A DNA stretch of 64,000 nucleotides from Rhabdornis inornatus (Eukaryota; Chordata; Aves; Passeriformes; Rhabdornithidae). Below the pieces are notes generated by a model, which saw only the letters and a list, made by a program, of their open reading frames with translations, searched no databases and was not told where the DNA came from. The stretch lies in contig VWZS01002405.1 in the NCBI GenBank assembly GCA_013397075.1, positions 758,089 to 822,088 of the forward strand, in the 5' to 3' direction. Shown one piece after another: positions 26,816-40,100 of the stretch (positions are counted from its first letter, which is position 1; the number at the start of each line of letters is the position of its first letter). Position numbers and translations under genes: made by a program.

Positions 26816-29800
26816 GGTTGAAAATTTATATAGTATCTCCCTGTTAAGGCATCAGCATACAAGTACCACCAAATATAGATGCTTCAGAGGAGAGTTTTGG
26901 AGCAACCATTCATTTCCAGAACTGGGGGAAATAGCCCCAAACACCTATGTTAAAATGGAGCCTGATGAAGATTAGTAACTTTGTGGATGGTGCAGGAACA
27001 CGAAGCTATACATGACAAGCAGAAACTGAGCTTGCAGACCTAGAAAGTCTCTTGCAAACTCCAGGTTCCTGAATTTGACATATGTTTGCACTTTACAATG
27101 AATCCAAGCTTTCATAACTTTGAATAGAAACATCTGTAGTGTGCATACAAACAACAATATCAGACACATTTGTCAGATCATTACGCACAGAACAGCTTGA
27201 TTGTGGCTTAATTCCAGCATCTGTGCTGATCCAGGCAACAATAAACTCATTTCTTGGATTGGACACGGGATTCTGTTACTTCTCTGATACTTCTCTCATA
27301 ATTCCTTCTGAAGGCCAGAAATTACTGCTACACAGTACGCACTTAAGCTCAGAGGAACTGAGTATGGAGGAACACTGCTCGCCAGCTCCTACCAATTACA
27401 GGAACTATCACACTAAAGAGCATTGACAGTTTCAGACTGAGGAGAGAATATATGCTCCACTCAGTTAGCAGCAGTAAGATGACATCTTCCAGAAGCAAAG
27501 TATGAGTGATCAGTGTTTGGGAAAGAGAGTCACCGCTTGGGAATGATGATATGGAAAATCTTGAGCTGAAAGAGTCACAAATTATGAGGCTATGGCAAGT
27601 GGGGAAGAAAAGGATTCCTATTTTTTCCCAGTATGCAACTGCTTTATGTAACTTTTCTTGACAATCTTAGCTAAAGAAAACTGCCTTTAAACTTAGTTAT
27701 CACTGTACAAAAGTCATTAAACACCCCAAACCAACACAGCTACACTTTAAAAAAGAGGAAATTACAGATCCAAGGCATGAGATTCTCCACTGTCTGCTTT
27801 CAGACACTTGTGCTCTACTGCCTCCCACTTCTGCTCCTGCACCTGTTTGTACTGTGTCCTCTTCAGGGAGGTATGTGTGCCCATTCATCTTTTTCAGTGG
27901 AAACCACCATGACTAGAGGCATTACGGTTGCAATCCTAAGGTATTATTTTTGCTATGAGAAAAGTATGCTCACCAGAAGGGCACTACTTATGAAGGTATT
28001 TTTTTGTTCTATCAAGGGCACTTGCTGTGTGAGACCAGAATTTCATCATCAATGCAGCCTGATAGCTGTATTACTGACTATGAAGAAAAGAAGATTTATT
28101 GAATGCTATATTTTCATATTGTATAATGAAAATATCAGGTAACAATTACCCATTTCAAAGCACTGACCTTTGAAAAATCAAACCCTCAGATAACCTGTCC
28201 AAGCACTGCTACACACAGTGACACTAGAGATAAAGGATATCACTCAAAAAAAAATCCCTTCTATTGTCTATTCATGCTTTGGAGGTACTACTCCTTCAAA
28301 AAAAGAAAGAAATAATGGAAAGAATGCGTCCAAGACCAGCAGAATTTGCCAAATGAAACAAGATCAATGATCCATCTAGCTCAATGTCTTGAGATAGACC
28401 ATACTGGATTGATTACACAAAGAGTAAAACCTCATAAGATGTTGACGGTTGTGTTTCAGTTCTGTTCACATATGGGCATTTTTTCCTTAGCAGCCATTTT
28501 CTCCCGTATGATTTGGAGGATTTCTAATATTATACATTTATATAAATAAAGAAAATGTCTTTATCAGTTCTGATGTAATTCTGAAGGCTGTCACAAAAGT
28601 GACAACATACATACAAAAGTGTTTATTTTGAGAAATAATTCAAAATACTGAAATCTTTTTACATTTACTTTGGTGCTGAGTTATACACATCGATGATATG
28701 TTCAATAAAAATAAAAAAACTTTCCCCATGCTGTACTTCAAGTTAGTCTTCTTACATCTTTCTAAAAAGGCTCAGTCATGACTTTTCTACACTTCTCAGT
28801 GGGTTTTATCCCTGTTGTGCAAGTTCCTCTTTCAGTTATTTTATCTTCTGCCTTAGCTGTGACTAATTGCTCCTGTTAGATCACTTTGTAGATAAATATA
28901 TAGAATTGGCCATTATATTCCAGGTAAGATATATTTTCTCCCTCCATTTTTATATACACCATCAGACTTTATTTTCCAGAGTCTCTAGGTAGATTCCAAC
29001 AATGTCCAATTCACAACAGTCTGTGTCAAACCCAGCATTGCCTTTGAGCATTTCACACTCTTCTGTCCTCTATTAGCTTGGCACTTGTTGGCAGTGGGTG
29101 TTCTTTTCTTCCATCCCTCTCAGTCACTGTTTTGACCAATCTAAGCAGTTGTGTATCATCACTGCTTTGTTTTTTTACAGTTCAGTCTCTCCTGCAGCTC
29201 ATTAATGAGTCCTTCTCTGTGTTAAGAGGCAGTGGCTGCCTTACAGCTCTTTCAGGACCTCAAATTGAGCATTTAGTGCTAGCGTGAGGAGGTGCCATGG
29301 TTCTGTGCCGTAATAACCCAGCCTAGACTTCCACACAAATCCACAGATGATACCCCAAAGAATGGATGTTTGAATGGTGGAGATGGATCTGACATCAAGT
29401 GAGGTAAATGACAGGCAAACAGAAGTGCTACAGCCCTGAGGAAGCCTCCCCCAGCCAGCCTCTCTCTCCCAGGCTATGGGGCTGAAGCCCCAGTGTGTAC
29501 CAGGCTGTAGGACTGACTCTCTCTTCCATTGCCTATTCCATTGCGTGGTTTAGAGGTAGGTTTTGCCAAGCCACACCTCCCTCTGGCCCCAGGTGACCTG
29601 TTGCAACACCACCAGCCCTGCGCATCACCCTGAGATTCTCAGGGCACAGAGAGGGTATTGTTCAGCACATCCAGTGTCCTCCCCAACACACCCATTCAGA
29701 TGGCAGAGTCACACCACGCAGCATAACACAGCAAGTGTGCTCATGCCTTTGCTGATCTGAGTCAGTGTCCTTGAAGAGAAGTCAGACCTTTAAGTCAGCT

Positions 29801-30432
29801 CAAAATCTCAAAAAAATCTCAAAATTCCCCAATAAATTAAGTGCATCATGTACTATGTATTTTTAAGTTATGCAAAAATCTTTAATTCATCCCAAGCATA
29901 ACATGACTCACTGGAGTATGATGAAGATGGTCAATGATAATATTTACATAATCTCTAGACTTCTATTTTTATAAGCCTTTGACATTTTCCACTGTGCTTA
30001 ACAGTGAAATACATCCTTTTTCAGAACTGGTCGATTATCTTCTAGGATAAAGAGGAAATGTCAGGTGATGGTAGATCTGTGCAGTTACAGAGATCACCTT
30101 GCTTGCTGCTATGCTCTTCCTTGCAGTAGAGAAGAATAGTTTGAGGTCTAGTTTTATGAAGAAAGATGTATTTCATTGTTAAACATTTTGGAAGAGTTCC
30201 CTAACACCGTTTTGCTAAACAAATCAGAGAACTGGGATTTCCAGCTAGGCTCAAATACACCACTCTATATTGCAGAAATGAGGAGGAAAAATTCCACTGT
30301 GACAGGCATTTTTAAGCAGAGGAAATCCATTTGGAAATTACATTTTGTTACCTCCTCAGTTGATTTAATGGAACTGATTTTGTGTGCATTAGAAGAGGGA
30401 AGAGTTGCTGTAAACTAGATGATGGAATAATC

Positions 30433-30529
30433 GAAGAGAGAAGAGAAGAGAAAGAAGAGAAGAGAAGAGAAGAGAAGAGAAGAGAAGAGAAGAGAAGAGA
30501 AGAGAAGAGAAGAGAAGAGAAGAGAAGAA
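30433..30529. repeat. (AGAGA)n pentanucleotide microsatellite
   Basis: About 97 bp of agaga pentamers with one interruption (agaaagaag near 30449). It is a pure purine tract on the plus strand and lies in KCNK1 intron 1. The minus-strand Leu/Phe/Ser-rich ORF reading through it (LLFSS repeats) is a repeat artefact. Confidence 0.97.
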
Positions 30530-32336
30530 GAATGATGAGATTTGTTTGAAACCTAGTCCATTTCACTAATGAAAGCTTACTATGCAGCCCCCAAGGACTT
30601 GCACTGGCACAATCAGGGACATGATGAAGGGTGTGGCAGAAACCTCTTAAACCAGTTTTGCCACTAAAGAAAACAGCCATTAGGTTCATTCTCATACAGC
30701 ACCACTAAAGGTGATTTAAAAGTGATTTAGACTTCAAGCTGAGGTGATTTAGTATGGTGCTGATCCAGCTCTCTTCGATAATAATATACCCCTCAAACCT
30801 CACTAGAATAAAAGTAGTAAAACTATATTTAAATTAATGTAACCATGAAGATTAAATCTTCTTCACAGCAATATCTCACCTTTTCATGTCTCAGAATAGA
30901 ATCTAGAGTCAAGGGACTTCTTCCAAAAGTGCCAACCAACCAACCAAAACTCCAAAAAGATTCCAACACACTGATTTACATACATCTCCTATATGGTTTT
31001 GATTCCTTCTGAGACTGTTCTCTGTTGCCACTAGTTATCAAAGCCAAAGACTGCTAATTCCTCAGAATCAGTGCCCTGCCAGCTAGGTTTGGACTTGCCA
31101 TGGAAAGGACCATGTTCATATAATCAGGGAAAGCTGAAATGTCTTTTAATACAGTCAGTTCAGTAATAAATACTAAATACAAAATAAATAAATACTCATA
31201 TGAGCAATTTGGCTGTCAGAAATATCCGAACCAAAGAAACAAGGCGTGGATATATTCGCTTCTATGGTCAAAGCCAGTTTCAAAATCAATTTCTAGCAGA
31301 ACAGCTGTATGTCAGAACATTTTTATCTTGCAAAGCATTCAAAATCTGCCTTGTCTGTTCCTGCACAGGAAGCAATATTCCACCTGCCCAAAGCAACTGC
31401 ATCCACAGATGCTGGGAAAAGGGGATGCTAATGAATCAAACAGGGGAAAATGTTTGTATGAGGCAAAAGGATACTTTCACACTTTATTCATATTTATGTG
31501 AAGAAAAACAGCTTGCCCTACAGTCTTATATTTGGTATTGTTTAAACTGCCTATGGATTTGTACCAATGCTAGCAAAATATTGATGTTCATTTCCTGTTC
31601 TTATACATTCTGTGTCAACTTAAATAACTGGTATGAAAATGGGTTTACTGTGTATGGACATGCAACACCTCCTCATTCAGAAATCATGGTGATCAGTAAT
31701 AATAATAAAAAAATAAATAAAAAATATTATGCTGGAAGCAAAAGTAGTAATGCTTCCAATTTCCTACTGAGTATGTTCTTAGTCCTCTGAAAAGCCATCC
31801 TGCAATAAGCCCATCCCAACTCTGACTTCTCTGAGAGTCCTACATGAAGACACAACAAAGTTTTATTGACTGGGGCCTTTGAACAGAGTGGCACTTCTGG
31901 TGGAAAGTAATTACCCATATAAAAATACATTAAAAAATCAGCAAATAATTTGTGTATATATTATTTTTAAATAAATGTAATAAGCCTTTAAAATTTAACA
32001 TACAAATATTTAAAACTAAACTAAAACTAATGTGAAAGTATTTTATGTATCCTGTAAAAATTAACATTACTGTTTGTATTCTTTTCAGTTATGTAATGCT
32101 TACTACTACTAATACATTCTGCTACCAAAACAGAATGTAAATATTCCCTTGCCCTCAAAATGTCCACCTTAAGTAAAAAAATACAAGCCAGCCAGTGAAC
32201 ATGGATGGAAAGGTGGAAGAGAATGATCTGAGAGGGGCAGTGTGCAACACAGCAGTATCCATATGCCACCTGCAACATCCATCCCTAACCTACCCTATCA
32301 GATAATATACACATTGGTGAGCTCCCCACAAAACCT

Positions 32337-32610
32337 CTCCTCTCCAGGCTCAGCAGTCCCAGTCTCTCCCAACACTCACAGGAAGGATGCTCCAGTCCCT
32401 TCATCACCTTAGTAGCTCTTGGATGGACTCTCCAACAGCTGCATGGGTTTTTTTGCACTGGGAGGTGTAGAGCCAGTCCTCCACGTGTGGCCTCGCCAGT
32501 GCTGGGTACAGGGGAAGGATCACCTCCCTCAGCCTGCTGGCAGCGCTCCTGGTGCAGCCCAGGGTACCTTTAGCCCTCTCTTCCATTTGGGCATGCTGCT
32601 GGCTCACCTG
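32337..32610 (-). mobile_element. CR1 LINE fragment, 3' UTR-proximal part
   Basis: The plus strand shows the reverse complement of the CR1 consensus in order: ctctccaggctcagcagtccc, atgctccagtcccttcatcacc, ccacgtgtggcctcgccag, gatcacctccctcagcctgctgg and catgctgctggctcacc. About 275 bp, 5'- and 3'-truncated, with several small deletions, consistent with an old insertion. The 81-codon ORF on the plus strand across it is not a gene. Confidence 0.9.
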
Positions 32611-35600
32611 CCCCCATTAATTATGGAAGGAAAACTGAAAGTGCATTCAAGTCTTTCCAAATGAGTCAAACAAGTAAGATCAGAATAAAGCCATACATTA
32701 TGTAGCTATTCATTTTCTTAACTAGAGAAAAATTACAGAACCATTTGTTTACAACAAGAAGTCCTGGATCTTTTTTGCTACTGTAAGACTATTTATATTT
32801 TTCTAGAGAGATAAATGCTGTTCCCTTCTGCAGCTTAATGATCCTGTGAACTCTCAAGTTCCAAAAAACATTTCATAATTCCAAAATTATAGTACAGAAA
32901 TTCTTACATTACTTATGTTTACCATTAACCAGTTTCCATGATCTCCAGGGAATATTTTCTTCTCAGCTAGGAAATGCATTATGATGGTTATTGCTTTTGT
33001 TCCAATCCAGCTGCTAATGCTGGAGTATCAGCTATTCAGGAAGAAATTTCTGTAACCTGTAATCTATTAATATTACTGTGCACCTTTTTATATAAACAGG
33101 TATAGAAGGTGGGAATATGGGTTTTGTGGCCTGGGCATATCTTTCCAATTCCACATTTTTTCCGTATCAATAATGCAGCAGAAGAAACTGTTGTCACCTT
33201 TTACATTCAGGAAAAGTGACAATAAAGCACAAATAATTTTTAATTTATTTCTTTCTTTAAATTCTGACATACTTGCATATAAATTATTATGAATTATTAT
33301 TATACTTTTCTGTCATGCAGAGATCAAATGCTAGAAATAACTTTTAAACCAGAAAAACCCACACATTATTGAAGACTGATGAAAAAAAGCTTTGCTCTGT
33401 TTCAGAGTTAGTTGCTCTCATGATCCACAAAGACTAATATAAAAATGCAAACTAAAGACATTTTTCAGTCAAATTTGACTGGAAAAACATTAAGTAGTGC
33501 AAATATCGTGTTGTCATTTCAATCAGCAAGAGAAAATCTGCAGTCACTGGAGGAGGATTCCTGGACACTACATATTTATAGATGGTAGTTTACTATTCAA
33601 AACATGATCATTTTTTATACTCTTCACATACCACCAAGGCAGCAGGAGAAATTGCAAGATGCCATGATGAAAAAGCATGTTTTTGTGTCGGGTTTGTGAG
33701 CAAAACTTCAAAACATGAAAATAGTTTGGTTGCAACAGGAGCTTAGATCTTATATCTGAATGTCACGAAAAAGTAACATTTGATCATATTACTTAAGAGA
33801 TCAGATATTTGCCAATTCCTGCCCAAAATCAATTATTTTGATTATTAGAATGCAAAGTACAGCCACAGGAAAAAAATAAATGGTCACCTTGATTACATTA
33901 GTATTATAGCACAGTAAGTGTTGATCCATACTGTGGAATACTTGGTAGCATGTACCTGGATTTAACATTATATTTAGGGAAGCCAGGGTTTACTTCAGGT
34001 TTGCCCTCCTCTGTTCACAAAGACCGGATACCCAGTAATAGCTCAGGTACTCACCACTGCTCCAGGTTGTTTAATTAGAAAGAAGTCCAGTCTACATGCT
34101 CCAAAACTCCTCTACCAGCGTGAGCCAAAGCAGGAAGTCTGAATGATCTGTAGTGCACTCTTGATCTGAACCCGAGAACAGGGCCAAGAAATATGGCAGA
34201 CTCCAGCTGCTTTCAGAATTTGAGGTTGAATTCAGTACTTTCCTGGCATCAGCTCTTCCACTGGTATTCCACAGCAGAGCTGTGCCAAACTGGCTTAGTA
34301 TCACAGCTCCCCATACTTCCCTGATGGGCTCCAGATTTTTGGGAGGAAAGACTTTCACGTGTTGTTTCTGAATTTCCATCCCAGCTCAATAAGATGAACA
34401 ACAACAGTATTAAAGGTCTGTGAGGCTACCTGAACCCCAGGCCACTTGATAATGCACAAGGACACTCTATCAATTGAAGGGAAACTAAACATTACTCTGA
34501 GCCAAACCAAACAAATGCTAGTATCTCCTAATTCTCATGACAGTATTCTCCATTTATTGTCATCAGAAAGATCATCCATGTCTCTCTCAGACCACCTTGC
34601 AAGGCCAGGCACACCTACAGTCTGATAGGAATTGCAGGATAGGAATAGGGTACTCCAGCAAGCAGTAACATTTTGTCCATTTACAGTCACTGCTGTTTTA
34701 GACAGTATTTACCCATAGCAAGTAAGTGAATGAAAAACACCACAACCCTACAGCAGTGATGCTAACAATGAAGTCATTTCCATATCAGCAGTTAAGGTGT
34801 GGGGTGTGTACAAGGAAGTACTTGTTACTAGAGCAGCACAACAGCGGATGGAATCCACTGCACAGGAACCAAATGCAGACATAAGGCTAAGTACAGAAAT
34901 CAGTATCTCCCCTCCACATCTGAGATGATTATTATGAGTGTTTGGTGCAGTATTATCTCTTCTCAACAGAAGTATCGAAGGGAAACACAACTCACAAGAC
35001 AGTAACTTTGACTGGAAAATGATAGCACTCTTTCCTGCCACCACCCAACACCGGGTCTTGCTCCTCCTGTCTGGATAGATTATGTATGACCAAAACAGGT
35101 ATTATCAACCCAAGGGAACTGTTACACCCTTCCAGCAGAATCTACGTGAAAACACACATTCCTTGCCACCAGAAAGATACCTACCATGTGTGAGACAGGG
35201 CTCCAGGTGAGGCATATTCACCATTCAGGGATAGTAAATATGCCTTTATAAAGAACATGTTCCCTGCAGGAAGAGCTTGTGTTCTCCAGGCAAGCAGACA
35301 GCAGGCAAAGCTTTCCCACCTACCCTGCAAGAGCAGGTGTTTTCAAACCCTGCCTGTCAGCTACATGGCGCCTATCAGACTCCCTGTTGAGAAACTCCTT
35401 TTTGTCGGGACATGCTAAACTTCCAGCCTGTGATGCAGTCTATGTGGGCTGGACCCATACTCCCACAGAGCCCTGACAACTTCAGTCATGTCTTTTGGAT
35501 GTGTCATTAAAGATTTCCTGTCCTCTGTGTGCTTCACAGTGCACCAGGGCAGGGCAAAGACTAAATGTGAGTGACTTCAGCAGGCAGAGGTCTGCTAAAC

Positions 35601-36560
35601 CTCTGTGCCAAAGCGTTCAGGCCTTACTTCTATAACAGATGATAGTCAAGAGGTATGTGTGAATTTCAGGGTTTGCCATTTGGGTTTGTGGGGGGTTATT
35701 TTAGTTTTGTTTATTTGTTTGTTTTGTTGGGTTTTTTTAAGCTAACAGGACTTCTTTTCTTTTTTTTTTTTAAGTCTGAAGTTTTTATACTGGAAATTGG
35801 TTCCTCTTAGTGTCATCCTGGATTTAAGATCCTCTAAGGGTTTAGCTGCAGTCAACCAGGATCCATCTGGTGTCAGGCTATTTTTCCCCCACAGAACTTT
35901 CAATAACAGCACATTTCTAGAAATACCTATCCAAAACACAAATATCGCATCTTTAGATCTAGCAAAAAGTTTGCATAAATAAATGAATGCTTATCTCGTT
36001 TCAACAACTATTTTCTTTATCTCAGATTCATTTTCCAATGGAGAAAGAAGTAAAAACAACAAAAGTCTGTTGAATAAAACTTAACCAACAGGTCAAAAGC
36101 AAGGTGAGACTTCCTGAGGGCTCCTCTGAGAATTCAGCCAGGAAAATTCCAATTATTCTTTTATTGGTTTACTTGCCCGCTAGGCAACAGATGGTCAAAA
36201 ATCTGTATCAAAGTAGGGGCTCCAGACTTCTTTATTATTACGGTTTCCTAATAGAACAAACCACGTACATCTCAGAAACTTAAATTTGCTTAAAGAAAAA
36301 TAGGAGTTTTTATATGAGGTTTTTTTTAGTTTTTTTTATTTGAGTTTTATTAGGCAAGTTTAACTTGTAGTCCTCTGAAACATTAGAAAAAAGATGAGGT
36401 TTTTGCACTGGAATGTTCAGCAACATATGTGCAGCAGCATTCCCATAATAATGGATTTTTAAAGCCACTGATCACCAAGATTAACAAGCAATCAAAGAAA
36501 AAAGTTCTTAAAAAACCTTCATAAGAACTTCGATTCCAAATTCAATGTATTGAAAGGGGT

Positions 36561-37145
36561 TGTTGTGGTTTAACCCCAGATGGCAACTAAGTACCATACA
36601 GCTGTTTGCTCACTCCTCCCTCATGGTGGGGAGGAGAATTAGGAACAAAAAGTAAAACCTATGGGTTGAGATAATAAATTTTAGTAATTGAAACAAAGTG
36701 AAATACAATAATAATTATGATAATAGTGACAATAATAATAATGAAAAGGAGCATGGAAGGAATAAAACCCAAGATAGACAAAAGAAGCACCCACGATTGC
36801 TCATCACCTGCTGGCTGATGTCCATCCCATCCCCATGCAGCAATTGACCTCTAACAGCCAACTTCCCCCAGTTCATACACTGGGCATGGTGTTCTGTGGT
36901 ACAGAATATCCCTTTGGCCAGTTTAGGTCAGGTGTCCTGGCCATGAACTCTCACAGCTTCTTCAGTGCACCTGCTCCCTGACAGATCATGGGAAACTGAG
37001 AAGTCCTTGATTTGGGGTAAGCACTACTGAGCAACAACTAAAATTTTAATATTTTATCAACCTTATTCTCATAGTCAATGCAGAACAGAGCACTGTACCA
37101 GCTACTAAGAAGAAAATAAACTCTATCCTAGCTGAAACCAGGGCA
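36561..37145 (+). mobile_element. Solo LTR of an endogenous retrovirus, songbird type
   Basis: Starts tgttgtggtttaacccc and ends gaaaccagggca, the TG...CA ends expected of an LTR. Internal blocks such as aactctatcctagctgaaacc and actgtaccagctacta match an LTR family abundant in passerine genomes, as I recall it. Length is 585 bp. The short direct repeat gggt lies immediately outside both ends (36557-36560 and 37146-37149) and may be the target-site duplication. No internal retroviral coding sequence adjoins it, so it is a solo LTR left by recombination. Strand is assigned from TG-start orientation. It contains A/T-rich ataata simple repeats in the middle. The exact family name was not verified. 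Confidence 0.8.
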
Positions 37146-40100
37146 GGGTACAAGCCTTTTTGCAGTTCTTCCTGAGGTTTACATCCTGAAATATACAAAG
37201 TAGGAAAAAAAACCCTTAACATGGACAATGTTTTGGCAGAGAGAAAATGTCATTATTGATTAGACTTAGCCAGTAGCTTGTCCATGATATTGATCTTCTC
37301 ATTTCTCGTGTTGATTCAGTAAAAAAACTTGATGAGGCTTTCACCTTGACTGCAGCATAGAAGCGGTACATCTCACACATTAGATTTTGCACATCCAGAT
37401 TTTGTCTTTAATTCCAGAAGTCTGCACCTATGTAAAAATTCCTTTTAGCAGCTAAGACACATTTGTCATCTAACTGGTGGTGAAGCTCAGAGGACACACA
37501 CTTTCTTAAGAGACTGATAGAAGACAGAGCTTTTTTTTTTTTTCCCAGAAAAGGTCTGCAACCTTTTATCCATTTAATGATGCAACTTTGTCTTTCCACA
37601 GTCCCTCTAATTTTCATGTAACAGGTTTTACAGTTCTATCGATTACTTCAGGTTTCCACCACTTGAAATACCTTGTGTATGCACGGTGTACCACAGGGAT
37701 GTGCCAGCTGCCGCTGCTGAACCAAGCACCTGTGCACTGTGGTGCTCTGCTTGAAGCCTGGTACAGTTCACTGGAAAAGAGATTTCTAAAAATTTATAAT
37801 TCACACCTGTTACCATCCCAAATGCACCCTGGGATGTGTCAAAAGCTTTGAATGTGTTGCAGTGGCACTTATTGCAATGTTTTAGTCACATATCCAGTTA
37901 CTGAATAATACCTATCTAGTCTTGCTAACTTAATTTTTCACACTGAAATGAGCCATGGTTTTTCTTCCTGCCATCTGGAAATAAAAAGAAACAACCAGCT
38001 GCAAATTAGTAGGCTTTCCACCTCCACTTTGAAATGAAGATTGCTTTATTGCACCATCAGAAATTACAGAGCATGAAAACAGTGAAGAAAACTTGTATTG
38101 TGGGCAGAAAGGAATTATCACACAGCATTAAAAAATTAGGCCACTTCACACTGTGGAGTTAAAATCAAATCTGTAAGCAGCATCTTTGCATTAAAATGCA
38201 ACCTCACGCAGAAGAAAGCATTATCTACTAGATACAGCAGGGGGATAGGAATATTTACTTCTAATCTTGTTATTGATTTGACATGTGGAACTCAGGGAAA
38301 TTATGAGCATCAGCTCCCTTGTTTGGCAGAGGAAGACACCTAGTCCTTGCCTATTTTTGTAAGGTATTTCAATATTTCATCTATAAATCAGTCAGTCAGT
38401 CACCATAATGTATTTGCATGTGAATAAATCCTATTACTATCTTCTGTTTCAATAGCTATTTCTCAGAAACATGAAGAATTTAACAGCACATAAAGCCAAA
38501 CAGAAGCAAAACAATTTAACACAAATAGGAAAAAACCACTAAAGCAGCAAACAAACACACACAAAACTGAAGTGCATCACGCTCCACTTTCATGCAAGCA
38601 CATTCCATGTGGAATAATAAATTATGAGACAATATTTACATAAGGACCAAAGTGAGATACTTTTACAGATGAGATGGCTTAATCAAAATGCTAAATAACA
38701 GTCCTAAATATGATGTTTGATGATACTCTCTCATCTGAATACAGTCTAGATGAATATATTCACCATTTCAAGCTCAAAATAGAACACAAATTTGCAAAAG
38801 TCAATGGGGAAATACTTCAACTGTTGTGAGAACTAGTTTACTGAACCATAAACAGATTTTATGGATACACTAGTCCTATTCAATTACTGACGTTTAAGAC
38901 ATCCCACATAGCAAACAATAATTGTGGAAAACATAAATTTGATTAGTTACACTGGAATAAGGACACCAGGGGTAATCACAGCTGTATGTCCTATCAATAA
39001 ATAAAGGGAAAGGAAAAGAACTGTGGTTGCACGTACTATTTATGTTCACAAGCAGATGAAATGTAGAGGTTTTAGCTTACCTAGAAGTTATTTACAAATA
39101 AATAGGAATGTAGCATTTAGAAAGGTAAACTACATACACAAGACATTTAGCCAGCAATGTAAAGACACAAACAGAGCAACTTAAATACTCTGTGGTTCTC
39201 AAAACCTATGTTGTCTGTTTAAATTTGTTTTAAAACTTTTGCTACAAAGTTTGTTTTAAAATTTTTGTTAAAAAAATTTCTCTTGGTGGGATAACTGATG
39301 ATTCCAAAAGTTCCTACAACTATAGGATGACTTTCCCAGTGGAAATATATAATTCTAACCTCTCAGGGCCAGAATAAGATAGCTGTGCATATAATGAAAG
39401 CAGGTAACATTAAATCAGTATGAAAATTAATCAAAAAATACTCCAGTTGCACAATCACAACTCTGGACTCACCAAGTCAGTCAAAGACTGACAACACTGA
39501 CCAAAAATTTTGAGACCCATTTCCTTAAATCCTTTTCCAGTAACGCAGCACACATACCAGAAATGCTTAGCAATCATCCGTGCTGAAGGTTTCATGTTCA
39601 GCACCCTCCTGCCAGCACTTGCATTTGCAAACAGTAACCAACATGGAAAAGGCTGGATTGACACAACCTGTGGCTATGTAAGAAAATCAGTATGCTGCAT
39701 ATGGCATCTCTCAGACATCAGCATAAAGGGGAGAGGAATGTAAAATTCTTGGTAATTCCAAAAGAAGGGCCTAGCACTGAAGAGCCTGAGCAGCAATGAG
39801 TAAACTAGTAGTTAACACATCTTTACAACAGGCCGATTTCTTTGCAAGTCTGGTCCTATGAACGCATCCAGTTTCTTGCAATTTTCAATAAGAATTTGTA
39901 AACCGGGTACAATGGTATGACTCCATTACTTTCTTACTAACTCCAAAGACAATGCAATTTACCACATAACAGTAGTTGCCTAGCAGGAAAAAATCAAGTT
40001 CCCCTGAAGATATATGGACCTGAAATACACTGGATAGAAATATTTTAATGATGGCATCTAAATTAACAAAAAGGAGTCCAGTTAAAATTCTTTCAGCTTT

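Noticed and set aside
31200..31790. 196-codon plus-strand ORF in intron 1
   Set aside because: Cysteine/asparagine-rich translation of AT-rich intron with no motif. It overlaps another ORF in a second frame and has no CpG or splice context.
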